A stretch of 64,000 bases of DNA from Spirochaetia bacterium UBA5763. Lineage in GTDB: Bacteria > Spirochaetota > UBA4802 > UBA5550. Made by a program: the position numbers and the translations under genes. Of the stretch, positions 13,973 through 23,394 are shown one piece after another. Within the stretch, counting starts at the first letter, position 1. Each line of letters starts with the position of its first letter. Under the pieces are notes generated by a model, which was not told the origin of the DNA, searched no databases, and was given only the letters and a program-made list of their open reading frames with translations. Location: NCBI GenBank assembly GCA_002418835.1, contig DIEX01000018.1:128103-192102 (forward strand), given 5' to 3'.

Positions 13973-16480
13973 ATGAGCGAAAAAGAAAAATCAAAACATC
14001 AGCAGATGGACAGGCAGGTGAGCAGCTTCATTGAGGAGGTGGGCCTCTATTCTGAAGAGCATATTAATTATATAGAAAAACTCAACAATGTTCTTGATGA
14101 GATGAAAAATTCCGCCAACAGCGTGGAAAGGAAAAACTACCCGTCCTTCTATGAAACAGTGAAAAGTTTTGATCAGTACCTCAGAGAAAAAAGAATAACA
14201 CTGACCCCGCATGAAAATGAGCGCCTTGCCGTTATTGTCTCCTCGGGCCTGAATAATATGGCAAAAAAGAGAATGGCAGAGGATCTGATCCATTCTGTTA
14301 AGGAGAGGCATGCCTCAGAAGTGGAGATGAAGATAAGTGAAGAGAGAAAAAAGGCTGAGATAGCCGAGCTTAAGAAATCGAGATCTTTTATTGTCAACTG
14401 GTACAATCTTTTTAAGTTCGCTCTTGAATATGGAACTATCACTATCTTCTCACACAGGCTGAAGGCTGAGTGTTTCGACCGGCTGAGGGTAAACGCGAAT
14501 ACATGGTTTGCCGCTGTAAAACCGGAACTTAAAAAGTGTCTTGATCAGTATTATTTTTATCTCAGTGTAATGGAATACAATGCCCTTGTTGCGCTTTATG
14601 AAATGGGTGATGTTCTTAATAGCATAAAAGCTGTTCCGAAAAACCTCTCATACTCATGGGAGGATATTAATGATCTTATGAACAGGTTCACTTCTCTTTA
14701 CATCATTGTAACAGTTAACGTAAAATATATAGACTCCGGACTGAAAAAGATTTTTAAAGAGCAGAATCCGGGACACGGCTTCTGGGGATTCATCGGACTC
14801 CTTACGGACAGGCCTATTGTAAACGGAAAGTCTGCAAGATATAGTTACGATGAGATGATAAGCGAGACTGTGAGAGGCGTGCTCCTCTCCTATTATACAG
14901 CCTGCGCCGGGATCAACGTGAAGACAATGTATCAGCTAATGTATCTGTCAGGTGAAGACGGCCTGCTGGACAGTCAGGAAAAGCATCTCACTGATGAAGC
15001 AAGAAACGATCAGTCTGTCAGAGAAACCAGGGAACAGGGTGAATCCTCAAGGATCTCAACGCGGCTTAATGAAATTTCTGATCTTGCGGGTGTATACAGG
15101 GAGGAGGGGATTAATTTTGCTGTACGAATTTTTGCGCTTGAAGCAAAAACTAATCTGAACCAGTGGAACAGGGAGGCTGAATCGAGGCCCTTTTTCAGAA
15201 TAATGAAAGTTTTTGAAGGGCTGAAAAAATATATTATTGAGTTAATCAAAGATGGTAATAATCTCATACTCGAATATGATGATAATGCGTATAAAAACTA
15301 CTTCGAAAGCCAGCCGGATATAATCAAAGCGGTTCTTGATTTTTCTGAATTTGCTGATGAACTGCAGGGGAGCCGGGAAAAGGAGATCAGCGGGCTGCGG
15401 CTTGATGTAGACCTGGAGCGGAGCGCGTTTATTAAAAGGATGCTCACGCCTGATATGGAATTACCGAATATACCCGGAGCCCGAACTCTCCGGGAAACGC
15501 TGCTTGGTATGTCAGCAAGATGCTATAACCTGTGCATGCGTTTTAATGATCTTATAAACAGGTATAATGCAGGGGGCAAAACCCAGTCATCTGATCTTAC
15601 AAAAAACTACGATTTTTTTCTTAACGCGAAGGTACTGCATCCCAAGATACGGGGTTTTGAAATGCTGACAAACAGGAGGGACACGGTCCTTGCTGATGTT
15701 ATCAAAGCGGGATGCGCAATCTCCCAGTTTCTTTCTGAGCAGCTGATGCATCCGGGTATAAAGGCTATACAGGATGAAGTCTCCAAACTCCGGGAGGAGA
15801 ATACAGCGCGGCTCTCCTCAGGAATGGAGGGAGACCTCCCGGAAATAAAAGAAACGGCGGTTACCGGAAAAACAGGGTCCCATAATGATGATGTTTATTC
15901 TGACAGGATAACAGGCCTGAAGAACTGGGCATATTTTGAGGATTTTATACTGCCTGAAAATTATGATGATGCTCATCTCTACAGGGGGGGCGTTAAACGT
16001 CATGTCTTCTGCATAGAAATAACTAACCTCGTTGATATAAATAGAAAGTCAGGTAATGATGCAGGGGATGATGTATACAGAAAATTCTGCCATGTTGTTA
16101 AAGATCTTCTCGAAAAAGAGAGAGGTGATAATATTGCTTTGAGAGGGCATGGCGGAATTATTACAGGTTATATAACTGATATGGAAACTATTGATGCTGT
16201 TGAGATTGTGCACACAATATTCCGGAAAATCCATAGTATGATTCTTACAGGTGAGATCAAAGCTTTTCCGGAGCCTGTCATTAATGCCGGTGTTTATAGC
16301 GAATCTCCCGGATCAAATGCAATTATGAATATGGATCTGGCGAAAAAGATTATGATGCAGGGGTCTGAAGGGGGGAAGGGGCATGTTGCTTTCCTGAAAC
16401 ATCCTGATCAGGTTATAACCGAAAAGGATCTTGACAGAAGGGGCTATCTGAAGGAGGGGCTTATCTCAGTTGTCAGTTGA
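13973..16480 (+). CDS. Large cytoplasmic protein with degenerate C-terminal GGDEF-like domain
   Basis: An 835-residue protein without signal peptide or membrane helix. The first 620 residues are mostly predicted helix with charged stretches (about 105-135 looks coiled-coil) and match no family I know. From about 640 a GGDEF-like fold is recognisable: YSDRITGLKNWAYFEDF resembles the DxLTGLxNR start, VFCIEITNLVDINRKSGNDA resembles the metal-binding DxFKxxND part, and RGHGGIITGYI sits where RxGGDEF should be. The catalytic signature is lost, so diguanylate cyclase activity is unlikely. A regulatory or scaffolding role is inference. The next gene follows after 17 bp. Confidence 0.65.
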   Translation: MSEKEKSKHQQMDRQVSSFIEEVGLYSEEHINYIEKLNNVLDEMKNSANSVERKNYPSFYETVKSFDQYLREKRITLTPHENERLAVIVSSGLNNMAKKRMAEDLIHSVKERHASEVEMKISEERKKAEIAELKKSRSFIVNWYNLFKFALEYGTITIFSHRLKAECFDRLRVNANTWFAAVKPELKKCLDQYYFYLSVMEYNALVALYEMGDVLNSIKAVPKNLSYSWEDINDLMNRFTSLYIIVTVNVKYIDSGLKKIFKEQNPGHGFWGFIGLLTDRPIVNGKSARYSYDEMISETVRGVLLSYYTACAGINVKTMYQLMYLSGEDGLLDSQEKHLTDEARNDQSVRETREQGESSRISTRLNEISDLAGVYREEGINFAVRIFALEAKTNLNQWNREAESRPFFRIMKVFEGLKKYIIELIKDGNNLILEYDDNAYKNYFESQPDIIKAVLDFSEFADELQGSREKEISGLRLDVDLERSAFIKRMLTPDMELPNIPGARTLRETLLGMSARCYNLCMRFNDLINRYNAGGKTQSSDLTKNYDFFLNAKVLHPKIRGFEMLTNRRDTVLADVIKAGCAISQFLSEQLMHPGIKAIQDEVSKLREENTARLSSGMEGDLPEIKETAVTGKTGSHNDDVYSDRITGLKNWAYFEDFILPENYDDAHLYRGGVKRHVFCIEITNLVDINRKSGNDAGDDVYRKFCHVVKDLLEKERGDNIALRGHGGIITGYITDMETIDAVEIVHTIFRKIHSMILTGEIKAFPEPVINAGVYSESPGSNAIMNMDLAKKIMMQGSEGGKGHVAFLKHPDQVITEKDLDRRGYLKEGLISVVS

Positions 16481-16497
16481 ACCTGGAAGGATGTTGA

Positions 16498-17433
16498 ATG
16501 ATCGGAGATAGAATGATAGAATCCGCTGTCCCTGCTGAATTCGCAGGACTGAGGCTTGATCTCTATCTTTCAAAGAGGTTCAGCTATCTAAGCAGAACTG
16601 CCTGGCAGAGGGAGATTGAATCCGGCAGAGTTATCTTAAATGGGCTTGTAATGCTTAATGTTAAAAAACATGTCATTGAAGGGGACCGCGTTTTATACAC
16701 CCCTCAATCTTACGAAGAGCCGGAAGTTGATTTTAATTACTCTGTCATTTTTGAAAATGATAATTATATCGTGGTGAATAAAACAGGGAACCTCCCTGTA
16801 CATCCTTCCGGAGTTTTTTTTAAAAATACTCTTGTGATCTCTCTCGAAGAAAAATCCGGTAAAAAATTTTATCCTGTCCACAGGCTCGACCGTGAAACAT
16901 CGGGCGCAATACTTCTTGGTAAAAGTGCGGAGGCTGCATCGTCAGTTCAGAAAAATTTTTCCAGTATCAGCAAAGAATATATAGCAGTTGTCAGGGGAGT
17001 GACTGAAGAAAGTTTCTCCATCGATATACCGGTGGGCCCTGCACGCAATTCACTGATAATGAAAAAGAGAGAAGCATATCCCGGGGCCGGAGAGTCCGCT
17101 CTTACTCATTTTGCGCTGCTCTCCTCATCCGGTGGTTACTCACTTGTTAAAGCAGTGCTGGTTACAGGGAGGACGCATCAGATCCGTGTTCACCTCAAGT
17201 ACGCCGGGCATCCCATAGTGGGAGACAAGATGTACTCCGATGATGAGACTATATATCTTGATTACGTGGTGAAGGGGCTCACTTCTGAAATTATATCGCG
17301 TGCGGGATTTCACCGCTGCGCGCTTCACTCATCCTGTATTGTTTTTTATGATGATTATGAAAAGAGAGAGATATCAGTGACAGCCCCGCTCCCTGAGGAT
17401 ATGAGTTCACTTGCTGCTGATCTTGGTCTTTGA
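16498..17433 (+). CDS. RluA-family pseudouridine synthase
   Basis: A 311-residue enzyme that isomerises uridine to pseudouridine in rRNA or tRNA. Residues 15-75 form an S4 RNA-binding domain (LRLDLYLSKRFSYLSRTAWQ, then GRVILNG). The catalytic domain contains VHRLDRETSGAIL with the catalytic aspartate at about residue 131, and the later VTGRTHQIRVHLKYAGHPIVGD. Both signatures are intact. The target site is unknown. An alternative ATG lies five codons in. It is probably co-transcribed with the large GGDEF-like gene. Confidence 0.9.
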   Translation: MIGDRMIESAVPAEFAGLRLDLYLSKRFSYLSRTAWQREIESGRVILNGLVMLNVKKHVIEGDRVLYTPQSYEEPEVDFNYSVIFENDNYIVVNKTGNLPVHPSGVFFKNTLVISLEEKSGKKFYPVHRLDRETSGAILLGKSAEAASSVQKNFSSISKEYIAVVRGVTEESFSIDIPVGPARNSLIMKKREAYPGAGESALTHFALLSSSGGYSLVKAVLVTGRTHQIRVHLKYAGHPIVGDKMYSDDETIYLDYVVKGLTSEIISRAGFHRCALHSSCIVFYDDYEKREISVTAPLPEDMSSLAADLGL

Positions 17434-17510
17434 ATAAAAATAAAAAAATTCAGATGCTGGTGTTGAAGATTATATGCTGACATAATCCTCAGCTGCGGTG
17501 CTGCGGTAAA

Positions 17511-17699
17511 TCAGGCGGAGAAAGTCGGATCTTTTTTAATGAGGATCTCTTTTATCTTTGATTCACCTGCTGAAAAGTAGATTATATGAGACTCCATAAG
17601 TGAAAATTCATGCATCATAATAAAAAGCTCCTCGTCAATACTCGGGTCGAGGAGATCTATTTCGCGAAGTTTTCTGTTTCCGATAAATATTGCTTTCAT
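17511..17699 (-). CDS. Small hypothetical protein
   Basis: A 62-residue frame beginning MKAIFIGNRKLREIDLLDP. It has an acidic middle and a lysine-rich end and no membrane helix or cysteine cluster. The hydrophobic/charged pattern looks protein-like, but the ribosome binding site is weak (TCTGGA) and I do not recognise the family. It lies convergent to the pseudouridine synthase gene, 77 bp away. Confidence 0.45.
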   Translation of the reverse strand: MKAIFIGNRKLREIDLLDPSIDEELFIMMHEFSLMESHIIYFSAGESKIKEILIKKDPTFSA

Positions 17700-18127
17700 A
17701 TTCTGTCCAGAGATTATTTATACTTTCACAGTTCTATTATATTGGTATTTTGTCCAGTATTTTAACGGTTTAAATTTACTAATTATAGGTGATTTATCTT
17801 TTTTATTATCAGGTTATGGAAAGAAATAATTTTGAAAACTACGATTCGGCTGATCATAGGTTTTCGACGGCCGGGAAAACAGCATGGTATACTTCATTAG
17901 AGCAGGGGAATTTCTTTTTTAATGCCGGGTGTTTCATATAATGACTTTTAATTCAGGCTGCTGCATATTTAATATTTTATAAGTGTATATTAAAATATCA
18001 TTTACATTACACTTGAATTTTTGGTATTGACTTTTTATAAAGCCTTAATGTAATTGAAGCAGTTTAATGCTTTTTGTTTGTTAAATTTGAATATTAAATC
18101 TATTATAAAGAAGTAAATATAACCCTT
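17700..18127. other. 428-bp intergenic region upstream of lolA
   Basis: Strongly AT-rich. A 41-codon frame on the plus strand at 17816-17941 (beginning MERNNFENYDSADHRF) has only a poor ribosome binding site and is probably chance. A TTGACT at 18027-18032 with TAATTG at 18051-18056 (18 bases apart) is a weak promoter candidate for the lolA operon, leaving a leader of about 65 bases. Confidence 0.35.
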
Positions 18128-18823
18128 ATGAAAAGAATGAAGAAAATTTCGCTGCTTGCGGCAGTTCTGTTGATAATGACAGGCGCGTTTAACGCCTTCG
18201 CTTATAAGTTCGATTTTACTACTGTAAGTGATGTGGTAAAGAATATTAAAAAGACTTATGGAGATCTTGAATCATACCAGGCAAATTTTTCCATTGTTAC
18301 GGAAAAGGATGGAAGAAAGTCTGTTCAGAGCGGAGTACTGAGGTTCAAGGCATCTGACAGGCTGCTTATGGAATTCTATCAGCCATCGAGACAGAAGATT
18401 GTTTCTAACGGTGAAATGATGTGGATATATATCCCCTCAATGAATGTTGTGGCCGAGCAGGACCTTATGTCCGAGTCCGGGCTATTCTCCTCCGGATCAC
18501 AGGCAGGCCTTAACAGGCTTTTCAATAAATACCATTACAGGTTCGCTTCAAAGGATGAGCCGGAGACAATGAAAGACGGCAGCAAAATGTATACCCTTGT
18601 CCTTAAACAGAAGGAGAGCAGGAGCGGTTACAGAACCATAACTCTCTGGGTGACAGAAAATTTTTTCATACAAAAAGCTGAGGGTATAACATCAACAGGG
18701 AAAAAAGTTGAGATCACCCTTTCTGATATAAAGACAAATGTGGATCTGCCGAACGGGATCTTTAAATTTGATATACCTGCGACGGCAAGAGTAATAAAGA
18801 ATCCGATGATATCTGAGGAGTAG
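18128..18823 (+). CDS. lolA: LolA-type outer-membrane lipoprotein carrier
   Basis: A 231-residue periplasmic protein. A signal peptide (MKRMKKISLLAAVLLIMTG, cleaved after about residue 25) precedes the LolA fold: DVVKNIKKTYGDLESYQANF, SGVLRFKASDRLLMEFYQP, SNGEMMWIYIPSMNVV and a C-terminal LWVTENFFIQKAEGI. LolA carries lipoproteins released by LolCDE to the outer membrane. The window encodes several lipobox proteins that could be cargo. Its stop overlaps or abuts the start of the RodZ-like gene, and it heads a long co-directional cluster with rimO and pgsA. Confidence 0.88.
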   Translation: MKRMKKISLLAAVLLIMTGAFNAFAYKFDFTTVSDVVKNIKKTYGDLESYQANFSIVTEKDGRKSVQSGVLRFKASDRLLMEFYQPSRQKIVSNGEMMWIYIPSMNVVAEQDLMSESGLFSSGSQAGLNRLFNKYHYRFASKDEPETMKDGSKMYTLVLKQKESRSGYRTITLWVTENFFIQKAEGITSTGKKVEITLSDIKTNVDLPNGIFKFDIPATARVIKNPMISEE

Positions 18824-18828
18824 TGAAA

Positions 18829-19965
18829 GTGGAAAGTATTGGAGAAAAACTTAAACAGACACGGGAGTCGAAAAAACTTTCATTAAAAGATGTGTCGCTT
18901 GAGACAAACCTTGCGCCGACATTTATCGAAGCCCTTGAGCAGGAGGATTTTGATAAATTCCCCAGTGAAACATATATACTGGGCTTCCTTAAAACATATT
19001 CCGAGTTCCTTAAAATTGATGCTGATGAAATGATACAGCTTTATAAAGGCTACAAAATCGGTGAGTCCCAGACACCTATAGAGGAACTTACAAGGCCAAC
19101 TGTTTCACCATTTATTATGAATATGAGATCGTACTTTGAACGGTACAGAAATTTTGTTTATTTCGGCGGAATCGCCCTTGTGTCACTCCTTCTGATCTGG
19201 GGGATATGGAAAGTCAGCGGTTCGGGTGTTGATGCCGGTGAATCGGATTCAGTTGTGCAGATTAAGAAGGAGTATGAGGACAGTCAGAACTCCAGCATAA
19301 AGAATATAAAAAGTCTTCAGCTTGCAAATGACAAGGGGTTTACTCTGGTCTATAAGGGTGAAGCTGTTCAGTTTCTTGTGGATAATAAAGAGGTGGTTTT
19401 TCTCCTTAAGGAGGTCGCAGACAATAAGGTAATACTCTCCTTCCTTAATGACGAAAAGGAGATGACTTTTGACCTTGATCAGCCTGTTACTGTTAACCTT
19501 AAGGAGTGTCCGCGTGAAATACTTATGACGCTTAAAGGACTTACTGAGAGCAGAGCTAAGATAATGATTGAACTGGGGCAGGCTCTTGCTGCTGAGACAA
19601 AAACAGAAGAGGTCAACAGCGGAGTCAAGCCTGTGCTTGAAGGAGATAATACAAAGGTAATAGCCCAGAGCAATAAAAGCCTGAAGATAGTCTTTGAGGT
19701 AAAATTTCTTCAGAAATCTTTTATTGAGATATACCTTGACGGCACAAGAAAACAGAGAGGTTTCATGCCGGCAGGGACTCTTGAAAAATGGGAGGCTTCT
19801 GAAAATATCCAGGTGAAGATTGGTAATGCCGGCGGAATCAAAGCTACTATCAATGGAAAAGAATATGTTTTCGGAAGAGCCGGACAGGTGGCCAACAAAA
19901 CGATTACATGGAAAAAAGATGTTACCAATCCTAACCTGTATCATATTGATGTGAAAGACTGGTGA
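18829..19965 (+). CDS. RodZ-like helix-turn-helix membrane protein (HTH_25/DUF4115)
   Basis: About 378 residues. The N-terminal Cro/C1-type HTH_25 domain (IGEKLKQTRESKKLSLKDVS through PSETYILGFLKTYSEFL) precedes one membrane helix (YFGGIALVSLLLIWGIW, near residue 110). The extracytoplasmic C-terminus resembles DUF4115 (SFIEIYLDGTRKQRGFM, then IKIGNAGGIKATINGK-like sequence). RodZ links MreB to the membrane in cell-shape control, though in this lineage the role is inferred. GTG 18829 is chosen because GAGGAG lies eight bases upstream; GTG 18823 is possible and would overlap the lolA stop. Confidence 0.82.
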   Translation: MESIGEKLKQTRESKKLSLKDVSLETNLAPTFIEALEQEDFDKFPSETYILGFLKTYSEFLKIDADEMIQLYKGYKIGESQTPIEELTRPTVSPFIMNMRSYFERYRNFVYFGGIALVSLLLIWGIWKVSGSGVDAGESDSVVQIKKEYEDSQNSSIKNIKSLQLANDKGFTLVYKGEAVQFLVDNKEVVFLLKEVADNKVILSFLNDEKEMTFDLDQPVTVNLKECPREILMTLKGLTESRAKIMIELGQALAAETKTEEVNSGVKPVLEGDNTKVIAQSNKSLKIVFEVKFLQKSFIEIYLDGTRKQRGFMPAGTLEKWEASENIQVKIGNAGGIKATINGKEYVFGRAGQVANKTITWKKDVTNPNLYHIDVKDW

Positions 19966-19968
19966 GAT

Positions 19969-21297
19969 GTGTTTCATTCAAAAGAGATATCTTTCTATAT
20001 AATATCACTGGGGTGCTCAAAAAACCTGGTGGACTCCGAGAGAATAAACGGAGAGATGCTGTCGGCAGGTTACAAACCTGCCGATAGTGCTGAAGAGGCG
20101 GGGATAATAATAATAAATACCTGCGGATTTATAAGACCCGCCAAAGAGGAATCAATTGAGGTTATACTTGATGTTCTTTCACTTAAGGAGGAGCAGGGTG
20201 AGAGCCTTCAGCTAGTAGAGGAAGAACACTTCGCGAAAAAGATTGCGGTAACCGGATGCCTTTCAAAAAGATACTTTGATCAGCTTTCAAGTGATATTCC
20301 TGAGATAGATTTTATTTACGGCATCCCGGACAATGATTTTGTCCCGAAACTTTCAGAAAGTTTTCACGTAAGAATAAGCTCTCCGTTTCATGAAAGAAGA
20401 AGATTGTACACAGGGCCTTCCTCGGCATACATAAAAATTTCTGACGGGTGTTCCAATAACTGCAGTTATTGCGCCATACCTTTAATACGCGGGCCTCATA
20501 TACCCTTTTCTTCTGACTTTATTCTCAATGAGGCAAAGAACGCAGCGGCAGATGGCGCACTTGAGCTTAATATAATTGCACAGGATATTGCTGCCTATAC
20601 ATGGGACGGGATGAAGCTCCCGGGCCTTGTGAATGAAATTTCTAAAATTGAAAGTATAAAGTGGATTCGCCTTCTCTACTGCCACCCCGATCACCTTACT
20701 GATGATATTATTGAACTTATATCAGCGAACCAAAAAGTTGTGCCTTACATTGATATTCCTTTCCAGCATGTGAATTCAGATATACTGCGATCCATGGGGA
20801 GGCTGGGGAGCCCGGCAAAATATTACGATCTTGTTTCAAGGTTAAGAGAGAGAGTCCCGGGGATATGTATCCGTTCAACATTTATGCTTGGTTATCCCGG
20901 CGAAAAAGAAAAGCATTTTCATGAACTTCTTTCGTTTATCAAAAAAGCAAGGCTGGATAAAGTTGGATGTTTTACATATTCTCCTGAAGAGGACACAAAG
21001 GCTTCTTTTTTAAGGGACAGCATTTCCCCGAAAGAGAAGGATAGAAGGGTGAGTGAACTTATGGCTATCCAGATGGAGATATCTTCGGAAAAACTTGCAT
21101 CTTATATCGGAACAGATATTGATGTTCTTGTTGAAGACAGGATCGATGAATATACATTCGTAGGTAGAACAAAGTATGATGCGCCTGAAGTAGACGGTGT
21201 TTTTTACTTGACCGCCGATGTAAACAGGGTAAATAATATTGTCCGGGCGCGTGTAACCGATTCCGTTGAGTACGATCTTATTGGAGAAATAATTTGA
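19969..21297 (+). CDS. rimO: Ribosomal protein S12 methylthiotransferase RimO
   Basis: A 442-residue radical SAM methylthiotransferase. The N-terminal UPF0004 domain has its three cluster cysteines in LGCSKNLVDSERI, IINTCGFIRPAKEESIE and AVTGCLSKRY. The radical SAM motif is SDGCSNNCSYCAIPLIRG, and a TRAM domain closes the protein (VLVEDRIDEYTFVGRT). It adds a methylthio group to an aspartate of S12. The PAKEESIE and IRGPHIPF features favour RimO over MiaB. GTG start at 19969. An internal 10-bp hairpin lies at 20062-20084. Confidence 0.92.
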   Translation: MFHSKEISFYIISLGCSKNLVDSERINGEMLSAGYKPADSAEEAGIIIINTCGFIRPAKEESIEVILDVLSLKEEQGESLQLVEEEHFAKKIAVTGCLSKRYFDQLSSDIPEIDFIYGIPDNDFVPKLSESFHVRISSPFHERRRLYTGPSSAYIKISDGCSNNCSYCAIPLIRGPHIPFSSDFILNEAKNAAADGALELNIIAQDIAAYTWDGMKLPGLVNEISKIESIKWIRLLYCHPDHLTDDIIELISANQKVVPYIDIPFQHVNSDILRSMGRLGSPAKYYDLVSRLRERVPGICIRSTFMLGYPGEKEKHFHELLSFIKKARLDKVGCFTYSPEEDTKASFLRDSISPKEKDRRVSELMAIQMEISSEKLASYIGTDIDVLVEDRIDEYTFVGRTKYDAPEVDGVFYLTADVNRVNNIVRARVTDSVEYDLIGEII

Positions 21298-21896
21298 AAC
21301 TTACAGGTGATAAACTGAGTATTCCCAATATTTTTTCTTATCTGAGAATTATCCTGATTCCTGTTTTCATCTACCTGCTTACAATAAAGACAGCGCATGC
21401 CTGGATGTGGGCTCTTATTGTTTTCTGTGTAGCTTCGTTCACTGATTTTGTTGATGGATGGCTCGCAAGAAGGCTGAAGCAGGAGTCGGAATTCGGAAAA
21501 TTCATTGACCCCATAGCTGACAAGTTTCTGGTTATCTCAGCCCTCATTGCAATTATTGCGGTTGATCCGTATTTTGAAATTTTTGACATCTGGATGATTG
21601 TTGTAATTGTCGCAAGAGATGTACTTATTACTGTTATGCGATGGCTTGCTATAAAAAGAGGGAGGTCTCTCCGTACAAGCAGGTTCGGTAAGTTTAAAAC
21701 CGCATTTCAGATGATGTCAATTGTGATTATTATCATGATATATATGATTAAAAAGCTTGGTTTCTTTGAGACTCATGTCTCTGTGCCTTACTGGATAATG
21801 CTTGCTGTAACTATAATGACGGCACTTTCCGGCCTCCGCTACCTCTTTACGAACTGGCAGCTTTTTCTACCTGAAAAAAAAGAGACAAGGGAGTAA
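21294..21896 (+). CDS. pgsA: CDP-diacylglycerol-glycerol-3-phosphate 3-phosphatidyltransferase
   Basis: A 200-residue integral membrane CDP-alcohol phosphotransferase that makes phosphatidylglycerol phosphate. The metal-binding signature is complete: SFTDFVDGWLARRLKQ followed by EFGKFIDPIADKF (DxxDGxxAR then GxxxDxxxD). It starts at a TTG overlapping the rimO stop, with GGAG seven bases upstream. The next gene, pgpA, catalyses the following step, so the pair makes phosphatidylglycerol. Confidence 0.92.
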   Translation: MKLTGDKLSIPNIFSYLRIILIPVFIYLLTIKTAHAWMWALIVFCVASFTDFVDGWLARRLKQESEFGKFIDPIADKFLVISALIAIIAVDPYFEIFDIWMIVVIVARDVLITVMRWLAIKRGRSLRTSRFGKFKTAFQMMSIVIIIMIYMIKKLGFFETHVSVPYWIMLAVTIMTALSGLRYLFTNWQLFLPEKKETRE

Positions 21897-21902
21897 TATT
21901 TT

Positions 21903-22394
21903 ATGAATATAAAAGAATTCTTTTTTACCGCTTTCTATTCAGGCTACTGTCCTAAGGCTCCAGGTACTGCAGGCACCCTGGTTGCCATGGCTATTTATAT
22001 TGCTGAAAACCTGATTTTTTCAGGAGTAAATCCTGACATTCTTAATATTGTAAATCTCCTGTTTGTGGCGGCCATAATTTATCCCTCAGTTAAAATTTCA
22101 GATTATGCCGAGAAGTTTTATAATTCAAAGGATCCGCAATCTGTTGTTCTGGATGAGGTTATAGGTTACTGGATCAGCGTTTTATTCCTTCCGTTTTCTT
22201 TTTCTTATGCAGTACTTGCCTTTATCCTTTTCAGAATTTTTGATATAATAAAGCCGTTCCCTGCGAGAAGCCTTCAGTCATTAAGTGGAGGCCTTGGCAT
22301 AATGATTGATGATATTATCGCGGGTTTTTATGCTCTTATAGTTATGCATATTGCGGATTATTTTTTTAATTATTATAATCTGATTCTTCCCTGA
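21903..22394 (+). CDS. pgpA: Phosphatidylglycerophosphatase A
   Basis: A 163-residue membrane phosphatase that removes the phosphate from phosphatidylglycerol phosphate. Family motifs are clear: YCPKAPGTAGTLVAM near the N-terminus, SVVLDEVIGYW in the middle, FRIFDIIKPFPARSLQ and the final GGLGIMIDDIIAGFYA. It lies six bases after pgsA and completes the phosphatidylglycerol pathway in the same operon. Confidence 0.92.
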   Translation: MNIKEFFFTAFYSGYCPKAPGTAGTLVAMAIYIAENLIFSGVNPDILNIVNLLFVAAIIYPSVKISDYAEKFYNSKDPQSVVLDEVIGYWISVLFLPFSFSYAVLAFILFRIFDIIKPFPARSLQSLSGGLGIMIDDIIAGFYALIVMHIADYFFNYYNLILP

Positions 22395-22432
22395 TATTCG
22401 ATAATTGCTGAAACATTTACGAGGAGATTGTA

Positions 22433-22876
22433 ATGGTAAAGAAAATTCTTTCTATGATTATCCTTACTTTAGTTATTTCTATTAATTTTTCCTATGCCGT
22501 AGACATTAAGAATGAGATTCAACCGCAGACTTTCTCAGCCGAAGAAATCTCCGCTTTTGAAAAAAAATTCAAAGAAATTGATATTTATATGAATTTTTTC
22601 AGGGAAAAGATGGTGGAACATGATGATATTATAAGCAGTTATACTGATGCGGAACGTCTGTTCAGGGATTTGAAAACATCCCCTGATATAAGTGATATAA
22701 ATCTGGCAAGAGAACATCTGAAAACAAAGATTGAAATTCTTGAAGGTAAAGCAAAGCAGAAGGTTTCATATATAAAGCGTATGGATTTTATGTATCAGAC
22801 CATGGTAATACTGGGCCTCGGGATTATTATTTTTATGGCTGTATATTCAATTTATATGTACGTCAGGAGAAAATAG
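22433..22876 (+). CDS. Small secreted/membrane protein of unknown function
   Basis: A 147-residue protein with a signal peptide (residues 1-22, ending ISINFSYA), a charged helical middle of about 95 residues, and a C-terminal membrane helix (MVILGLGIIIFMAVYSIYMY) ending in RRK. This is a type I membrane protein with its helical domain outside the cytoplasm and a short inner tail. The ribosome binding site is strong (GAGGAG). I do not recognise the family. It sits between pgpA and a HIT gene in the lolA-pgsA operon. Confidence 0.7.
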   Translation: MVKKILSMIILTLVISINFSYAVDIKNEIQPQTFSAEEISAFEKKFKEIDIYMNFFREKMVEHDDIISSYTDAERLFRDLKTSPDISDINLAREHLKTKIEILEGKAKQKVSYIKRMDFMYQTMVILGLGIIIFMAVYSIYMYVRRK

Positions 22877-22881
22877 AGAGT

Positions 22882-23391
22882 TTGGAAAGATCTTATCTCT
22901 TTAATACAGAGAAGATTAAATATGTTAAAGGCGAAAAGCCGGCTGTTGATTGTATTCTCTGTGCTTTAATTACAGGAGATCCTTCTGTAACGAGTCTCAC
23001 TGTTTACCGTGATGAAATGTTTATGGTTGCGATGAATCTTTTCCCTTTTAATCCCGGGCACCTGATGATTTTTCCGGTTCGTCATGTTACTGATATCGGT
23101 GAGCTTACTGAAGAAGAGGCATCCGGAATGCACAAACTCCTTGTTAAATGCGTGAAAATTCTTAATGAAGAATTCACCCCTTCAGGTTACAATGTGGGGT
23201 ATAACCTCGGTAATGGGAGCGGCGCAAGTATAGCTCATATACACCAGCATGTTGTACCAAGATATTCAAATGAAGTCGGGTTTCTTGATGTTCTCTCTGG
23301 AACACGGGTTATTGTAAGTGATCCTAAGACAGTTATGCTGAAACTCAGGGAGAGATTCGGCTGTGATGAATCGACTGTAAGGCAGGAGTAA
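22882..23391 (+). CDS. HIT-family nucleotide hydrolase/transferase
   Basis: A 169-residue histidine-triad protein. The catalytic motif HIHQHVVPRY (HxHxH) is present. Cys residues in DCILCAL near the N-terminus fit the zinc-type subgroup resembling diadenosine tetraphosphate (Ap4A) phosphorylase-like enzymes. It probably acts on a dinucleoside polyphosphate or nucleotide conjugate; the substrate is unknown. Start is TTG at 22882 behind GAGAG. It is six bases after the small membrane-protein gene. Confidence 0.85.
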   Translation: MERSYLFNTEKIKYVKGEKPAVDCILCALITGDPSVTSLTVYRDEMFMVAMNLFPFNPGHLMIFPVRHVTDIGELTEEEASGMHKLLVKCVKILNEEFTPSGYNVGYNLGNGSGASIAHIHQHVVPRYSNEVGFLDVLSGTRVIVSDPKTVMLKLRERFGCDESTVRQE

Positions 23392-23394
23392 AGA

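Noticed and set aside
17816..17941. 41-codon frame beginning MERNNFENYDSADHRF
   Set aside because: Poor ribosome binding site and no protein-like features; kept only as a remark on the intergenic region.
19249..19977. 242-codon open frame antisense to the RodZ-like gene
   Set aside because: It is the complement of a well-supported gene, has no family features and no ribosome binding site.
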